5,640 bases of DNA. It comes from an uncultured Bacteroidales bacterium (GTDB taxonomy: Bacteria > Bacteroidota > Bacteroidia > Bacteroidales > UBA932). Position numbers and translations under genes: made by a program. The notes beneath the pieces are model-generated. The model made no database searches, was not told the origin of the DNA, and worked only from the letters and a program-made list of their open reading frames with translations. Below, one piece after another: positions 1 to 5,640 of the stretch (position 1 is its first letter; every line of letters begins with the position of its first letter). Location of the stretch: NCBI GenBank assembly GCA_900317065.1, contig ONFK01000134.1:1-5640 (forward strand), written 5' to 3'.

Positions 1-673
1 CAGGTACTGCCAGGTCTCGGAAGGCATCTCGCCCGCGGCGTCGCAGCGGAATCCGTCCACGCCCTTGTCGAGCCAGAAGCGCATGGCATCCTCCTGGGCA
101 TACCAGACCTCCTTGTTCGCATAGTTCAGACTGCGGGTATCGGTCCAGTCATACTCCCAGATTGCATTTCCGAGGGAGTCGCGCTCGTAGAAGTCGGCGG
201 GCTTCTCAGTCATCCACACATTGTCGGGAGCGGTCTGGTTGGCCACCCAGTCGAGGATTACGCGAAAGCCCTGGGCATGGGCGGAGGCGAGAAGATCCTC
301 GAAGTCCTGCATGGTGCCGAATTCGGGGTTCACCGCCTTGTAGTCGGAGATGGCATAGTAGCTGCCGAGGGTTCCCTTGCGGCCTGTAGTCGGAGATGGC
401 ATAGTAGCTGCCGAGGGTTCCCTTGCGGCCCTCGACGCCGATTTCGTTGATAGGCATCAGCCAGAGGATATCTACCCCCAGGTCCTTCAGGCGGGGCAGC
501 TGGGCCTCGACGCCCTTGAACGTGCCCTCGGGGCTGAACTGGCGGACGTTGACCTCATAGACAACGCTGTTGTAGGTCCATTCGGGATGCACGTTCTTCA
601 CCGGTGCGCTGCAGCAGGCGCTCAGCGCGGCGGCCGCGATTGCGGTTAAAATGATCTTTTTCATATCGGGCAT
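1..673 (-). pseudogene. GH13 alpha-amylase-like lipoprotein, frameshifted by a 46-bp tandem duplication; 3' end off the window
   Basis: Predicted secreted GH13 glycosidase acting on alpha-1,4-glucans or maltooligosaccharides. It starts at ATG 673 (MPDM) or, more likely, ATG 664 (MKKIILTA), followed by a short hydrophobic signal and an LSAC lipobox. The TIM barrel begins with VVYEVNVRQF, then LGVDILWLMPI and GTLGSYYAISDY. The first frame then runs into out-of-register sequence ending at stop 206. Dropping one copy of the duplication at 339-430 restores the family sequence: KAVNPEFGT, region I DWVANQT (235-252) and region II GVDGFRCDAA, with the nucleophile Asp at 40-42. Regions III and IV lie beyond the window. 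Region I ends in Gln where GH13 enzymes normally have His. It lies 113 bp downstream of the susG-like gene, probably in the same locus. As written it would give a non-functional 152-155 residue product; the duplication could also be an assembly error, in which case the gene is intact. Family assignment is strong; exact substrate is unknown. Confidence 0.85.
339..430. repeat. Exact 46-bp direct tandem duplication inside the GH13 gene
   Basis: Positions 339-384 and 385-430 are identical over all 46 bases and abut directly; the bases flanking either side do not extend the match. The unit encodes the barrel segment ending GTLGSYYAISDY. Since 46 is not a multiple of three, the second copy shifts the frame by one base, and the protein downstream reads correctly only if one copy is removed. 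Confidence 0.97.
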
Positions 674-786
674 TTAACTTATTGTATATCAATGTTTTCC
701 TTAAAACAAATCGTCTTTTTTCGCCGATTTGTTTTCAGCAATTTGCTGTTAATCAACCATTTAGCTGCCCGGCCTCCGGCTGGGTA
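674..786 (-). promoter_or_regulatory. Intergenic region with stacked dyad symmetries (possible operator, promoter or terminator)
   Basis: This 113-bp AT-rich gap between the susG-like gene and the second GH13 gene is the longest in the locus. It contains an 11-bp perfect inverted repeat (AAAACAAATCG at 703-713, CGATTTGTTTT at 725-735, 11-base spacer). Directly beside it is a 13-bp palindrome, CAGCAATTTGCTG, at 736-748. Just after the susG-like stop codon, 768-784 can form a GC-rich hairpin with a 3-base loop and one mismatch, but no T-run follows. I do not see a clean Bacteroidota -7 box (TAnnTTTG). Terminator, regulator site or both remain possible. Confidence 0.45.
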
Positions 787-2790
787 CTACTGCCGGAATA
801 CAGCCGAGGAGTTGGCGCCGAGTTCGAGCGTCGTGCCGGAAACCGAGACGGAACCGAGTGAGACCAGCATGTCGGAAAGCTTGTCTCCGTCAAGGTCCAA
901 ATCCACCGACGATGCACCTACATTGTGCACGACAAGGGCTTTGGCGCCGTCGGAGGCGGTCATATACCAGCAGGCGACTGAACCTTGAAGGGTGTTGCCG
1001 TCGTTATACTTCGGGTGCGCGGACATCTTCCCGGATGCAAGGGCGGGGCAGGTGTTGCGGGCGTAAGTCCACTCGTAGTAGGTGCGCAGGAGAGATTCGG
1101 AATCATCTTCCTGGGCCGTTACGGATACGGCGTCCGTCACCAGACTCATGTCGACGTGTCCGCCAAGGTCGCCGGTAGCGGCGGTGGAGGCGGAATCCCA
1201 GACCATGGGAGTGCGTACGAGTTCATCGCGTCCGCCCTCGTCACCGTCCTTTCCCCAGTATCCGAGTTCCTCTCCCTGATAGATATACGGTTCTCCTTCC
1301 GCCGTCATAAGGAAGGCTGCGGCCTGCTTCAGTTTTGCGAGGTCGCGTCCGAGGACCGAGGCGGCGCGGGTTTCGTCGTGGTTGGTCAGTTTGGTGGCGG
1401 CGATGGCGCCCGGGCGTACGGCCGCATAAGCCTTGCGATACCCCATCAGGTCCTTCGCGAAGTAGCAGCCGGTGCGCTGGTTCAGCACCCACTTCAGCCT
1501 CTCCCAGAAATCGAACTCGAAGCAGGCGGGCAGGCCCTTGTAGTAGGGAGCGACGTCGGATGAGCCCATCCACACCTCTCCTACCATGTAAAGGTCGGAC
1601 GAGTGAGTCTTGCGGAAGGTGGAGTTGCAGCGCTCATACCATTGGCGCAGGAATTCCGGATTCTCGTCTCCGCGCTCGGCGGAGTAGATGTGCTTCACGG
1701 CGTCCAGGCGGAATCCGTCCACTCCCATGCCCATCCACTTGTCCGCGGTCTGAGCCAGGGCCCGGAAGGCTCCGGAAGACGATGCGGTGCTGACGGGGCC
1801 ATAGTTCAGATCCGGCATCCAACTGCCGAACGCGCCCTGGAACTTCATCTGGGTAGGAGTGCCGAAAAGTATGTCCTGCGCATCTTCGTTGCTGAGGGCA
1901 AGCGCTTCGCCGAATGTCAGGACGTTCGAGCCCTTGGGAGCTCCCCATTTCGTTCCGCCGTCCCAGGAAGTATCCGATGTGCGCACCAGCACTCCCCAGG
2001 GAGAGTCCGTATCGAGAGTTATCTCATAAATATCCGTGCCTGTCCTGTACATGCGGACGGCCTGTCCGGGCTCGCCTACCCAGAGGAACATCTTTACCGA
2101 GGTGTCGGGATTGGAGTTTTGGGCGGCCCCGTCGGCCGCGGTCACGGTCAGGGTCTTCGGAGTCCCGGAGAAATCCACCTTGAAATGGAGCCGGCCGGTA
2201 TAACCTATCTCTCCCACGGTCACGTCGTGCCATTCGCCGGAATTGTAGGAACCGAGCATGGGGAACTTGCCTGCGGCGATGTCCGCGGAAGGATTGGAGG
2301 AGATGTGGAACCAGCCGAACTTGTCGGATGACGGGCCCTTCTTGGCCTCGGCGAACCAGACATTCCCTTTGCCGGTATGGTTCAGCACATAGTCCATATA
2401 GATTTTTATACCCTTGGCATGTGCGGCGTCGATCAGGGCCTTGAAGTCGGCCTCGGTGCCGTATTTCGGGTTGACGGCGGAGTAGTCCTGCACGTCGTAG
2501 CCGTGATAAGAGTCTGCGGGGTGTGCGGGAGAGAGCCATATCGCGGACACACCGAGGGCGTCGAGGTAGTCCAGTTTGGATTTGATGCCGTTGAAATCGC
2601 CTATGCCGTCGCCGTCGCTGTCGGCAAAGCTATAGATCAGAAGCTGGTAAGTGATATTTCCCTGCTTCTGCCCGGCCGCATAACTGGGGCGTTCCCATTT
2701 GGCGTCTTTTCCTTCCTGTGGCTCTTTCCCGCAGGAAACGGCCACCAGGACAGTCAGCATCAAAGCGTAAACGATACGTTTCATAGGCAT
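787..2790 (-). CDS. susG: SusG-like outer-membrane alpha-amylase (GH13 with internal CBM58-like insert)
   Basis: Surface-anchored endo-acting alpha-amylase that cuts starch into oligosaccharides for import. The signal peptide ends in a VAVSC lipobox (Cys20) followed by GKEPQE. Met3 (position 2784) is an equally good or better start. GH13 landmarks: HGYDV near 96-100, region I DYVLNH 133-138, MPDLN 325-329, region II GVDGFRLDAVKH 356-367 with nucleophile Asp363, region III GEVW with acid/base Glu405, and region IV NHDE with Asp472. A C-terminal beta-sandwich follows from about 560. Residues about 195-308 interrupt domain B as the CBM58 module does in Bacteroides thetaiotaomicron SusG; by recalled alignment, aromatic residues Trp237, Trp265 and Trp276 match SusG Tyr260, Trp287 and Trp299. 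At 667 residues it is close to SusG (692). It follows the SusF-like gene by 57 bp, presumably in one operon. All catalytic residues are present, so it looks functional. Confidence 0.95.
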   Translation of the reverse strand: MPMKRIVYALMLTVLVAVSCGKEPQEGKDAKWERPSYAAGQKQGNITYQLLIYSFADSDGDGIGDFNGIKSKLDYLDALGVSAIWLSPAHPADSYHGYDVQDYSAVNPKYGTEADFKALIDAAHAKGIKIYMDYVLNHTGKGNVWFAEAKKGPSSDKFGWFHISSNPSADIAAGKFPMLGSYNSGEWHDVTVGEIGYTGRLHFKVDFSGTPKTLTVTAADGAAQNSNPDTSVKMFLWVGEPGQAVRMYRTGTDIYEITLDTDSPWGVLVRTSDTSWDGGTKWGAPKGSNVLTFGEALALSNEDAQDILFGTPTQMKFQGAFGSWMPDLNYGPVSTASSSGAFRALAQTADKWMGMGVDGFRLDAVKHIYSAERGDENPEFLRQWYERCNSTFRKTHSSDLYMVGEVWMGSSDVAPYYKGLPACFEFDFWERLKWVLNQRTGCYFAKDLMGYRKAYAAVRPGAIAATKLTNHDETRAASVLGRDLAKLKQAAAFLMTAEGEPYIYQGEELGYWGKDGDEGGRDELVRTPMVWDSASTAATGDLGGHVDMSLVTDAVSVTAQEDDSESLLRTYYEWTYARNTCPALASGKMSAHPKYNDGNTLQGSVACWYMTASDGAKALVVHNVGASSVDLDLDGDKLSDMLVSLGSVSVSGTTLELGANSSAVFRQ

Positions 2791-2847
2791 GTCTTTAATC
2801 GGACCTGCAAGTCCGGTCAGGGGCTTGCAGGCAAAAGAAGACTTGAC
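2791..2847 (-). promoter_or_regulatory. Intercistronic spacer with two overlapping hairpins
   Basis: In this 57-bp spacer, CCTGCAAG (2804-2811) and CTTGCAGG (2824-2831) form a perfect 8-bp inverted repeat with a 12-base spacer. An alternative compact hairpin pairs CGGACT with GGTCCG (minus-strand sense, about 2800-2815; one G-U pair) around a TGCA loop. The two structures share the 2804-2811 segment, so they cannot form together. The position, between a binding-protein gene and an enzyme gene, suits mRNA processing or differential expression. There is no T-run, so a full terminator is unlikely. Confidence 0.35.
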
Positions 2848-4299
2848 TTACTTGACGATACCGGTTCCGGCATTGAAGTCGTAAGTGATGGTCTGACCGG
2901 CTGCGACAGCGATCTTCTCAGGGTCGTTGCCGCCTTCGCGGTAAACGATCTTGCCATCCTTGGGGATGAACTCTGCATGCCACCAGTCACCGCTGAGTTC
3001 GCAGACAACGCAGGTGCGGATCTGCTCACCGGCAGCAACGGTAGTGAAGCTTGCAAGTTTGCCATTGATGGTGAAGCGTGCGGATTCGAGGTCCTTGTTC
3101 CAGTCACCATTGCCGAAAGGCTCAGCCATACCGACGATAACTGCAGGCTCTACGATAACCTTGCTGTTGGCATAGTCGACCTGGAGGGTGTAAAGGCCAC
3201 TTTCAGCGACGAAGCAGTTGCCGTCGGAAACAGTGAAGCCCTTGCCATTGCCGAGATCGGTGAAGTCCTTGCCCCAGTCAGTGTTGATAGGGCTGAACTT
3301 GAAGCCCTGGCCGGCCTCGATGTAGCGGACTGCCCAGAACTGGCCAGGCTGGCTGTGGAACGGGTGCATTGCAACAGCGTCACCACCAGCGGAAAGGTTC
3401 CATCCCTGGATGCCTGCGCCGATCATGTACATCTCGTCAGGAAGAGTGGATTCCTGGGTGAGGGTGATGGTGGACTTGTAAGAAGAACCGATTTCACCAG
3501 CTGCGAGCTTGAAGGTGAGGGTGATATCGTAAAGACCGCCCTTTTCGACCTTGATGTTCTTTCCACCTGCAGCAAGGGCATCTTCTGCCTTGCCTTCGTT
3601 GACATTGCCGAGGTTGGTGTTTGCGCGCACTTTGCCTGCATCGTCGAGGGTGATCTTCCATGCACTGCCGTAAGCGAACTTGAATTCACCTCCCTTAGGC
3701 ATCTCAGCATCCTTGATGGTGTAGGTGATGCCGTCGTTGCTGGCGCTGGTAGCGGTCATCTCAGTGAAGCCCCATCCGTTCATGGCACCGCGGACACCCC
3801 ACTTGACAGGAGCCACGATGATCTGGGCGTCGGTGAGGTCACCTGCAGTATTGAGGTCGAGAACGATGTGATAGAGGCCGGTCTCGGAAACCTTCATTGC
3901 GGGAGCGGAGTCACCGGTCTTGAGGGCGCCCTTGAAGATAGCCATCTGAGGGTCCTCACCATAGATGGTGCTGCCCTCTTCGGGAGTGAAGGAAGCAAGA
4001 GTTGCGCTGTAGCGGGTCTTCTTGCCAGCCTCGTAAAGCTTAAGATCGAAGTCCTTGCCACCCTGCAGGACGATGTACTTCTCGTACATGCCGGTGCGCT
4101 TGGTCTGGTCTGCAGCCTCGTTGGTACCTGCAGTCATCATGTAAGCGGGCTTGAGTTCGGTTACACCGGTAGCATCGCCGGCCACATAGAAACCGTCCTC
4201 GACAGCCTCGTCAAGATTAGTCTTGTTGTCTTCTTTTCCGCAAGATGCGAAGCAGACAGCCACGAGTGCAGCTGCACTCAAAAGAAAAAACTTTTTCAT
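2848..4299 (-). CDS. SusE/SusF-like starch-binding outer-membrane lipoprotein
   Basis: Non-catalytic surface lipoprotein expected to hold starch near the SusCD transporter. The signal peptide MKKFFLLSAAALVAVCFASC ends in a lipobox at Cys20; the following GKED resembles the acidic surface-export signal of Bacteroidota lipoproteins. After a linker the protein appears to be a chain of beta-sandwich units: about 35-165, 166-282 (starting WGVRGAMNGWGF), 288-385 (MYMIGAGIQGWNLS) and 386-483 (VIVGMAEPFGNGDWN). The repeated G-x-x-x-GW/DW openings are typical of SusE/SusF starch-binding modules. Its 483 residues match SusF (about 485) better than SusE (about 387), and one gene fills the slot where Bacteroides has susE and susF. 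ATG 4299 gives a textbook signal peptide. It lies 52 bp after the SusD-like gene and 57 bp before the susG-like gene. Rare use of TTA, CTA and TCA codons leaves a long open frame on the opposite strand, consistent with strong codon bias. Ligand specificity is inferred from context. Confidence 0.85.
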   Translation of the reverse strand: MKKFFLLSAAALVAVCFASCGKEDNKTNLDEAVEDGFYVAGDATGVTELKPAYMMTAGTNEAADQTKRTGMYEKYIVLQGGKDFDLKLYEAGKKTRYSATLASFTPEEGSTIYGEDPQMAIFKGALKTGDSAPAMKVSETGLYHIVLDLNTAGDLTDAQIIVAPVKWGVRGAMNGWGFTEMTATSASNDGITYTIKDAEMPKGGEFKFAYGSAWKITLDDAGKVRANTNLGNVNEGKAEDALAAGGKNIKVEKGGLYDITLTFKLAAGEIGSSYKSTITLTQESTLPDEMYMIGAGIQGWNLSAGGDAVAMHPFHSQPGQFWAVRYIEAGQGFKFSPINTDWGKDFTDLGNGKGFTVSDGNCFVAESGLYTLQVDYANSKVIVEPAVIVGMAEPFGNGDWNKDLESARFTINGKLASFTTVAAGEQIRTCVVCELSGDWWHAEFIPKDGKIVYREGGNDPEKIAVAAGQTITYDFNAGTGIVK

Positions 4300-4310
4300 A
4301 AAACGTTTTA
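4299..4310. promoter_or_regulatory. 12-bp perfect palindrome at the start of the SusF-like gene
   Basis: TAAAACGTTTTA spans 4299-4310 and touches the ATG of the SusF-like gene. The central CG with A/T arms resembles LacI-family operators. It also occupies the place of a ribosome-binding site and could simply be AT-rich leader sequence. Bound protein, if any, is unknown. Confidence 0.3.
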
Positions 4311-4351
4311 ATTAATAAAGTTGTTGATTATCTCAGGTTTTAGTAGTAATT

Positions 4352-5056
4352 CTAATAACCAGGGTTCTGGGTCCAGATTGCGTTGCCGTTTTCGTCGCGC
4401 AATGAAGTCTCCAGAACTGCGTAAGGAATAGGGAACCATTTGCGATATTCGTCGGTACCCGTCACGAATTCCACGTATTTGGGGTCGTTGAACTTGCCGA
4501 AGCGGATGAGGTCGCGTCTACGCATGTTTTCCCATGCGAACTCGCGGCCGCGCTCGTCCAGTATGCCTTCCAGCGTCATAGAGCCGGGTGCGGCCGTGGC
4601 GTAAGCGCTGTTGAAAGCAGCTTCCTTGTCTCCTTCGTTATAGTCGAAACAGCGGGCACGAAGGCGCTTGAAGTCGGCGCTGCCCGCGCTGCTGGTGCCG
4701 GCGCCACCGCGCAGGATGGCCTCTTCTTTCATCCACAGCACATCTGCATAGCGGAAGAGGACAAAGTCGTTCTCGCAGTAGTCATATTTGCCTTCCCTGT
4801 CGATTTCATACTTGAACATACGGGCGCCTTCCAGGTCGGTGGCCTCGGTCAGGGAGTGGAGTGTGGGCACGATGATGGCATCGGACTTGGCCTCGTCCTT
4901 GTCCTTGAGCAGAGTCTTGCCGTCGGCATCGTAGATAGGGCCTACGAACCATCCCCACTGATGGGTGGCATTGGTCCCGAGGGCGCGCTCCGCATCGGTG
5001 CCTGCACCGCGGATATTTCCCTCTTCCTGCAGTAAATGGTGATACATACGCTTCAA
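4352..5056 (-). CDS. SusD-like (RagB/SusD family) glycan-binding lipoprotein, C-terminal half only
   Basis: SusD-family proteins are surface lipoproteins that cap the SusC TonB-dependent channel and bind the incoming glycan. The visible 234 residues carry family landmarks of the C-terminal half: WFVGPIYDADGK near 36-47, NDFVLFRYADVLWMKEEA at 96-113 (TPR-type helix), LDERGREFAWENMRRRDLIR near 166-185, FPIP at 208-211 and the terminal TQNPGY. Complete members are about 500-550 residues with a signal peptide; here the N-terminal half and lipobox are missing. The nominal start is TTG 5056 (an ATG lies at 5047), but the frame stays open upstream to a stop at 5111-5113, inside oxidoreductase sequence, so this is a 5'-truncated gene and not a short natural protein. 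Expression in this form is doubtful. The 52-bp gap to the SusF-like gene fits a susD-susE/F operon. Confidence 0.9.
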   Translation of the reverse strand: MKRMYHHLLQEEGNIRGAGTDAERALGTNATHQWGWFVGPIYDADGKTLLKDKDEAKSDAIIVPTLHSLTEATDLEGARMFKYEIDREGKYDYCENDFVLFRYADVLWMKEEAILRGGAGTSSAGSADFKRLRARCFDYNEGDKEAAFNSAYATAAPGSMTLEGILDERGREFAWENMRRRDLIRFGKFNDPKYVEFVTGTDEYRKWFPIPYAVLETSLRDENGNAIWTQNPGY

Positions 5057-5100
5057 TGGCTCCTGGCGGCGGACCGGCAGTATACTCAGGAACCAAGCAC
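5030..5100. other. Junction joining two truncated genes (rearrangement breakpoint or assembly chimera)
   Basis: Upstream in transcription order, the oxidoreductase family match ends around the codons for LNFVRVLG (near 5090-5110) and hits a stop at 5086-5088. Downstream, recognisable SusD-family sequence begins no later than about 4950. The residues between (PVRRQEPLKRMYHHLLQEEG in the SusD frame) match neither family clearly. Both genes lose roughly half their length here, and no transposase, integrase or terminal repeat is present. The exact breakpoint cannot be fixed without the parent sequences. Confidence 0.75.
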
Positions 5101-5640
5101 CCTGACGAAGTTAAGGCAATAGACGCCGAGATCCAACAGGGCGCCGCCGCACAAGTCCGGACGCATAATGCGTTCCTTATTGCCCATGCTGTATCCGAGC
5201 GTCGCCGTCACCAGCCGGGGCGTGCCGATGCGTCCGGCCTGAATCAAGTCCCGTACCATCCGCAACGCGGGCTGGTAGCGGGTCCAGATGGCCTCAGCCA
5301 GGAAAACCTTGTTCTTCCGGGCCAGGTCCACGATGACTTGCGCCTGTGCCTTGTTGGCCATGAAAGCCTTCTCCACGAGGCACGGCTTCCCCTTCTCCAG
5401 GGCCTCCTTCGTCACCTCGAAGTGATGCGAATGCGGCGTCGCCACATACAGGAGGTCCACCTCCGGGTCGTCAATCACTTCCGAGTACGACCCATAGGCG
5501 CGCTCGATGCCCCACTTGGCGGCAAAACCCTGCGCCTTCTCCAGCGACCGGGACCCGATCGCATACGGGCGGAACCCGTCGAGCCCGTTGAGCGTCACCG
5601 CCGCCTTCGCGGCGATCCACCCGGCCCCGACGATTCCGAC
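5086..5640 (-). CDS. Gfo/Idh/MocA-family NAD(P)-dependent oxidoreductase, N-terminal half (partial at both ends)
   Basis: Cytoplasmic sugar or diol dehydrogenase fragment. The frame is open from the window edge (VGIVGAGWIAAKAA, a Rossmann dinucleotide-binding turn), so a GTG at 5598 is internal and the true start lies a few codons beyond the edge. Next come YVATPHSHHFEVTKEALEKG and LVEKAF, the family's E-K-P motif with Ala in place of Pro and the likely catalytic Lys retained (about residue 91 of the visible part). EAIWTRYQPALRMVRDLI and GGALLDLGVYCLNF follow, the latter opening the C-terminal substrate domain. The EAxWTR pattern suits the dihydrodiol dehydrogenase-like subgroup. Members have about 330 residues; only 185 are visible and the chain stops just after LNFVRVLGS, so some 140 C-terminal residues are missing and the product would lack most of its substrate domain. 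It is not a usual member of the Sus operon; its adjacency is probably due to the junction. Confidence 0.88.
   Translation of the reverse strand, partial: VGIVGAGWIAAKAAVTLNGLDGFRPYAIGSRSLEKAQGFAAKWGIERAYGSYSEVIDDPEVDLLYVATPHSHHFEVTKEALEKGKPCLVEKAFMANKAQAQVIVDLARKNKVFLAEAIWTRYQPALRMVRDLIQAGRIGTPRLVTATLGYSMGNKERIMRPDLCGGALLDLGVYCLNFVRVLGS

Noticed and set aside
339..430. Start of a CRISPR array or a satellite-type repeat
   Set aside because: There are only two copies, with no spacer between them, lying within coding sequence; it is a simple tandem duplication.
767..785. GC-rich hairpin right after the susG-like stop as an intrinsic terminator
   Set aside because: It has an internal mismatch and is followed by mixed sequence with no run of T, so it does not meet the usual terminator pattern; it is kept only as a note in the intergenic entry.
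985..1563. Plus-strand open frame of 192 codons
   Set aside because: It lies inside the catalytic and C-terminal part of the susG-like gene, whose minus-strand translation carries conserved GH13 motifs; the plus frame is a GC-driven shadow.
1603..2331. Plus-strand open frame of 242 codons
   Set aside because: It is antisense to the CBM58-like insert and domain B of the susG-like gene, with no recognisable domain or leader.
2377..4311. Very long (644-codon) open frame on the plus strand covering the whole SusF-like gene and part of the susG-like gene
   Set aside because: It is in codon register with both minus-strand genes, which avoid TTA, CTA and TCA codons, so the opposite strand stays open by default. 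Its protein has no recognisable domain, while the minus-strand products are clear family members with signal peptides.
5030..5640. Possible natural oxidoreductase-SusD fusion protein
   Set aside because: The oxidoreductase frame ends at stop 5086-5088 and the SusD frame is in a different register there, so no continuous fusion is encoded.

Overview
The window is a compact, one-directional block. All supportable genes lie on the minus strand, so transcription runs from high to low coordinates. Protein content points to a gut-type member of Bacteroidales (Bacteroidota): a SusD-like C-terminus, a SusE/SusF-like lipoprotein, a SusG-type surface alpha-amylase with its internal CBM58-like insert, and a second GH13 lipoprotein. 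The lipoproteins share Bacteroidota-style lipoboxes, and none has an obvious Shine-Dalgarno sequence. Base composition is fairly GC-rich for the order; genus cannot be assigned from what is visible.

Layout in transcription order: (1) 5640-5086, the N-terminal half of a Gfo/Idh/MocA-family oxidoreductase, cut at its 5' end by the window edge and at its 3' end by an abrupt junction. (2) 5056-4352, the C-terminal half of a SusD-like glycan-binding lipoprotein whose N-terminal half is missing at the same junction. (3) 4299-2848, a SusF-sized starch-binding lipoprotein. (4) 2790-787, a SusG orthologue with all catalytic residues. (5) 673-1, a second GH13 alpha-amylase-like lipoprotein, frameshifted by an exact 46-bp tandem duplication and running off the window.

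Genes 2-5 form a starch/alpha-glucan polysaccharide utilization locus in the order seen in the Bacteroides Sus operon (susD, susE/F, susG). SusD and the SusF-like protein would hold starch at the cell surface, SusG would cut it there, and the SusC transporter, expected just upstream of SusD, would import the oligosaccharides. SusC is absent: the oxidoreductase fragment occupies its place. Because both genes at the junction are halves, it is best read as a rearrangement or an assembly chimera, not as normal gene order.

No clear new biological system is visible. The items most worth checking are the 46-bp duplication (phase variation, pseudogene or assembly error), the SusD/oxidoreductase junction, and several dyad symmetries in the intergenic gaps that could be operators or RNA hairpins. 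There is no tRNA, rRNA, CRISPR array or transposase.
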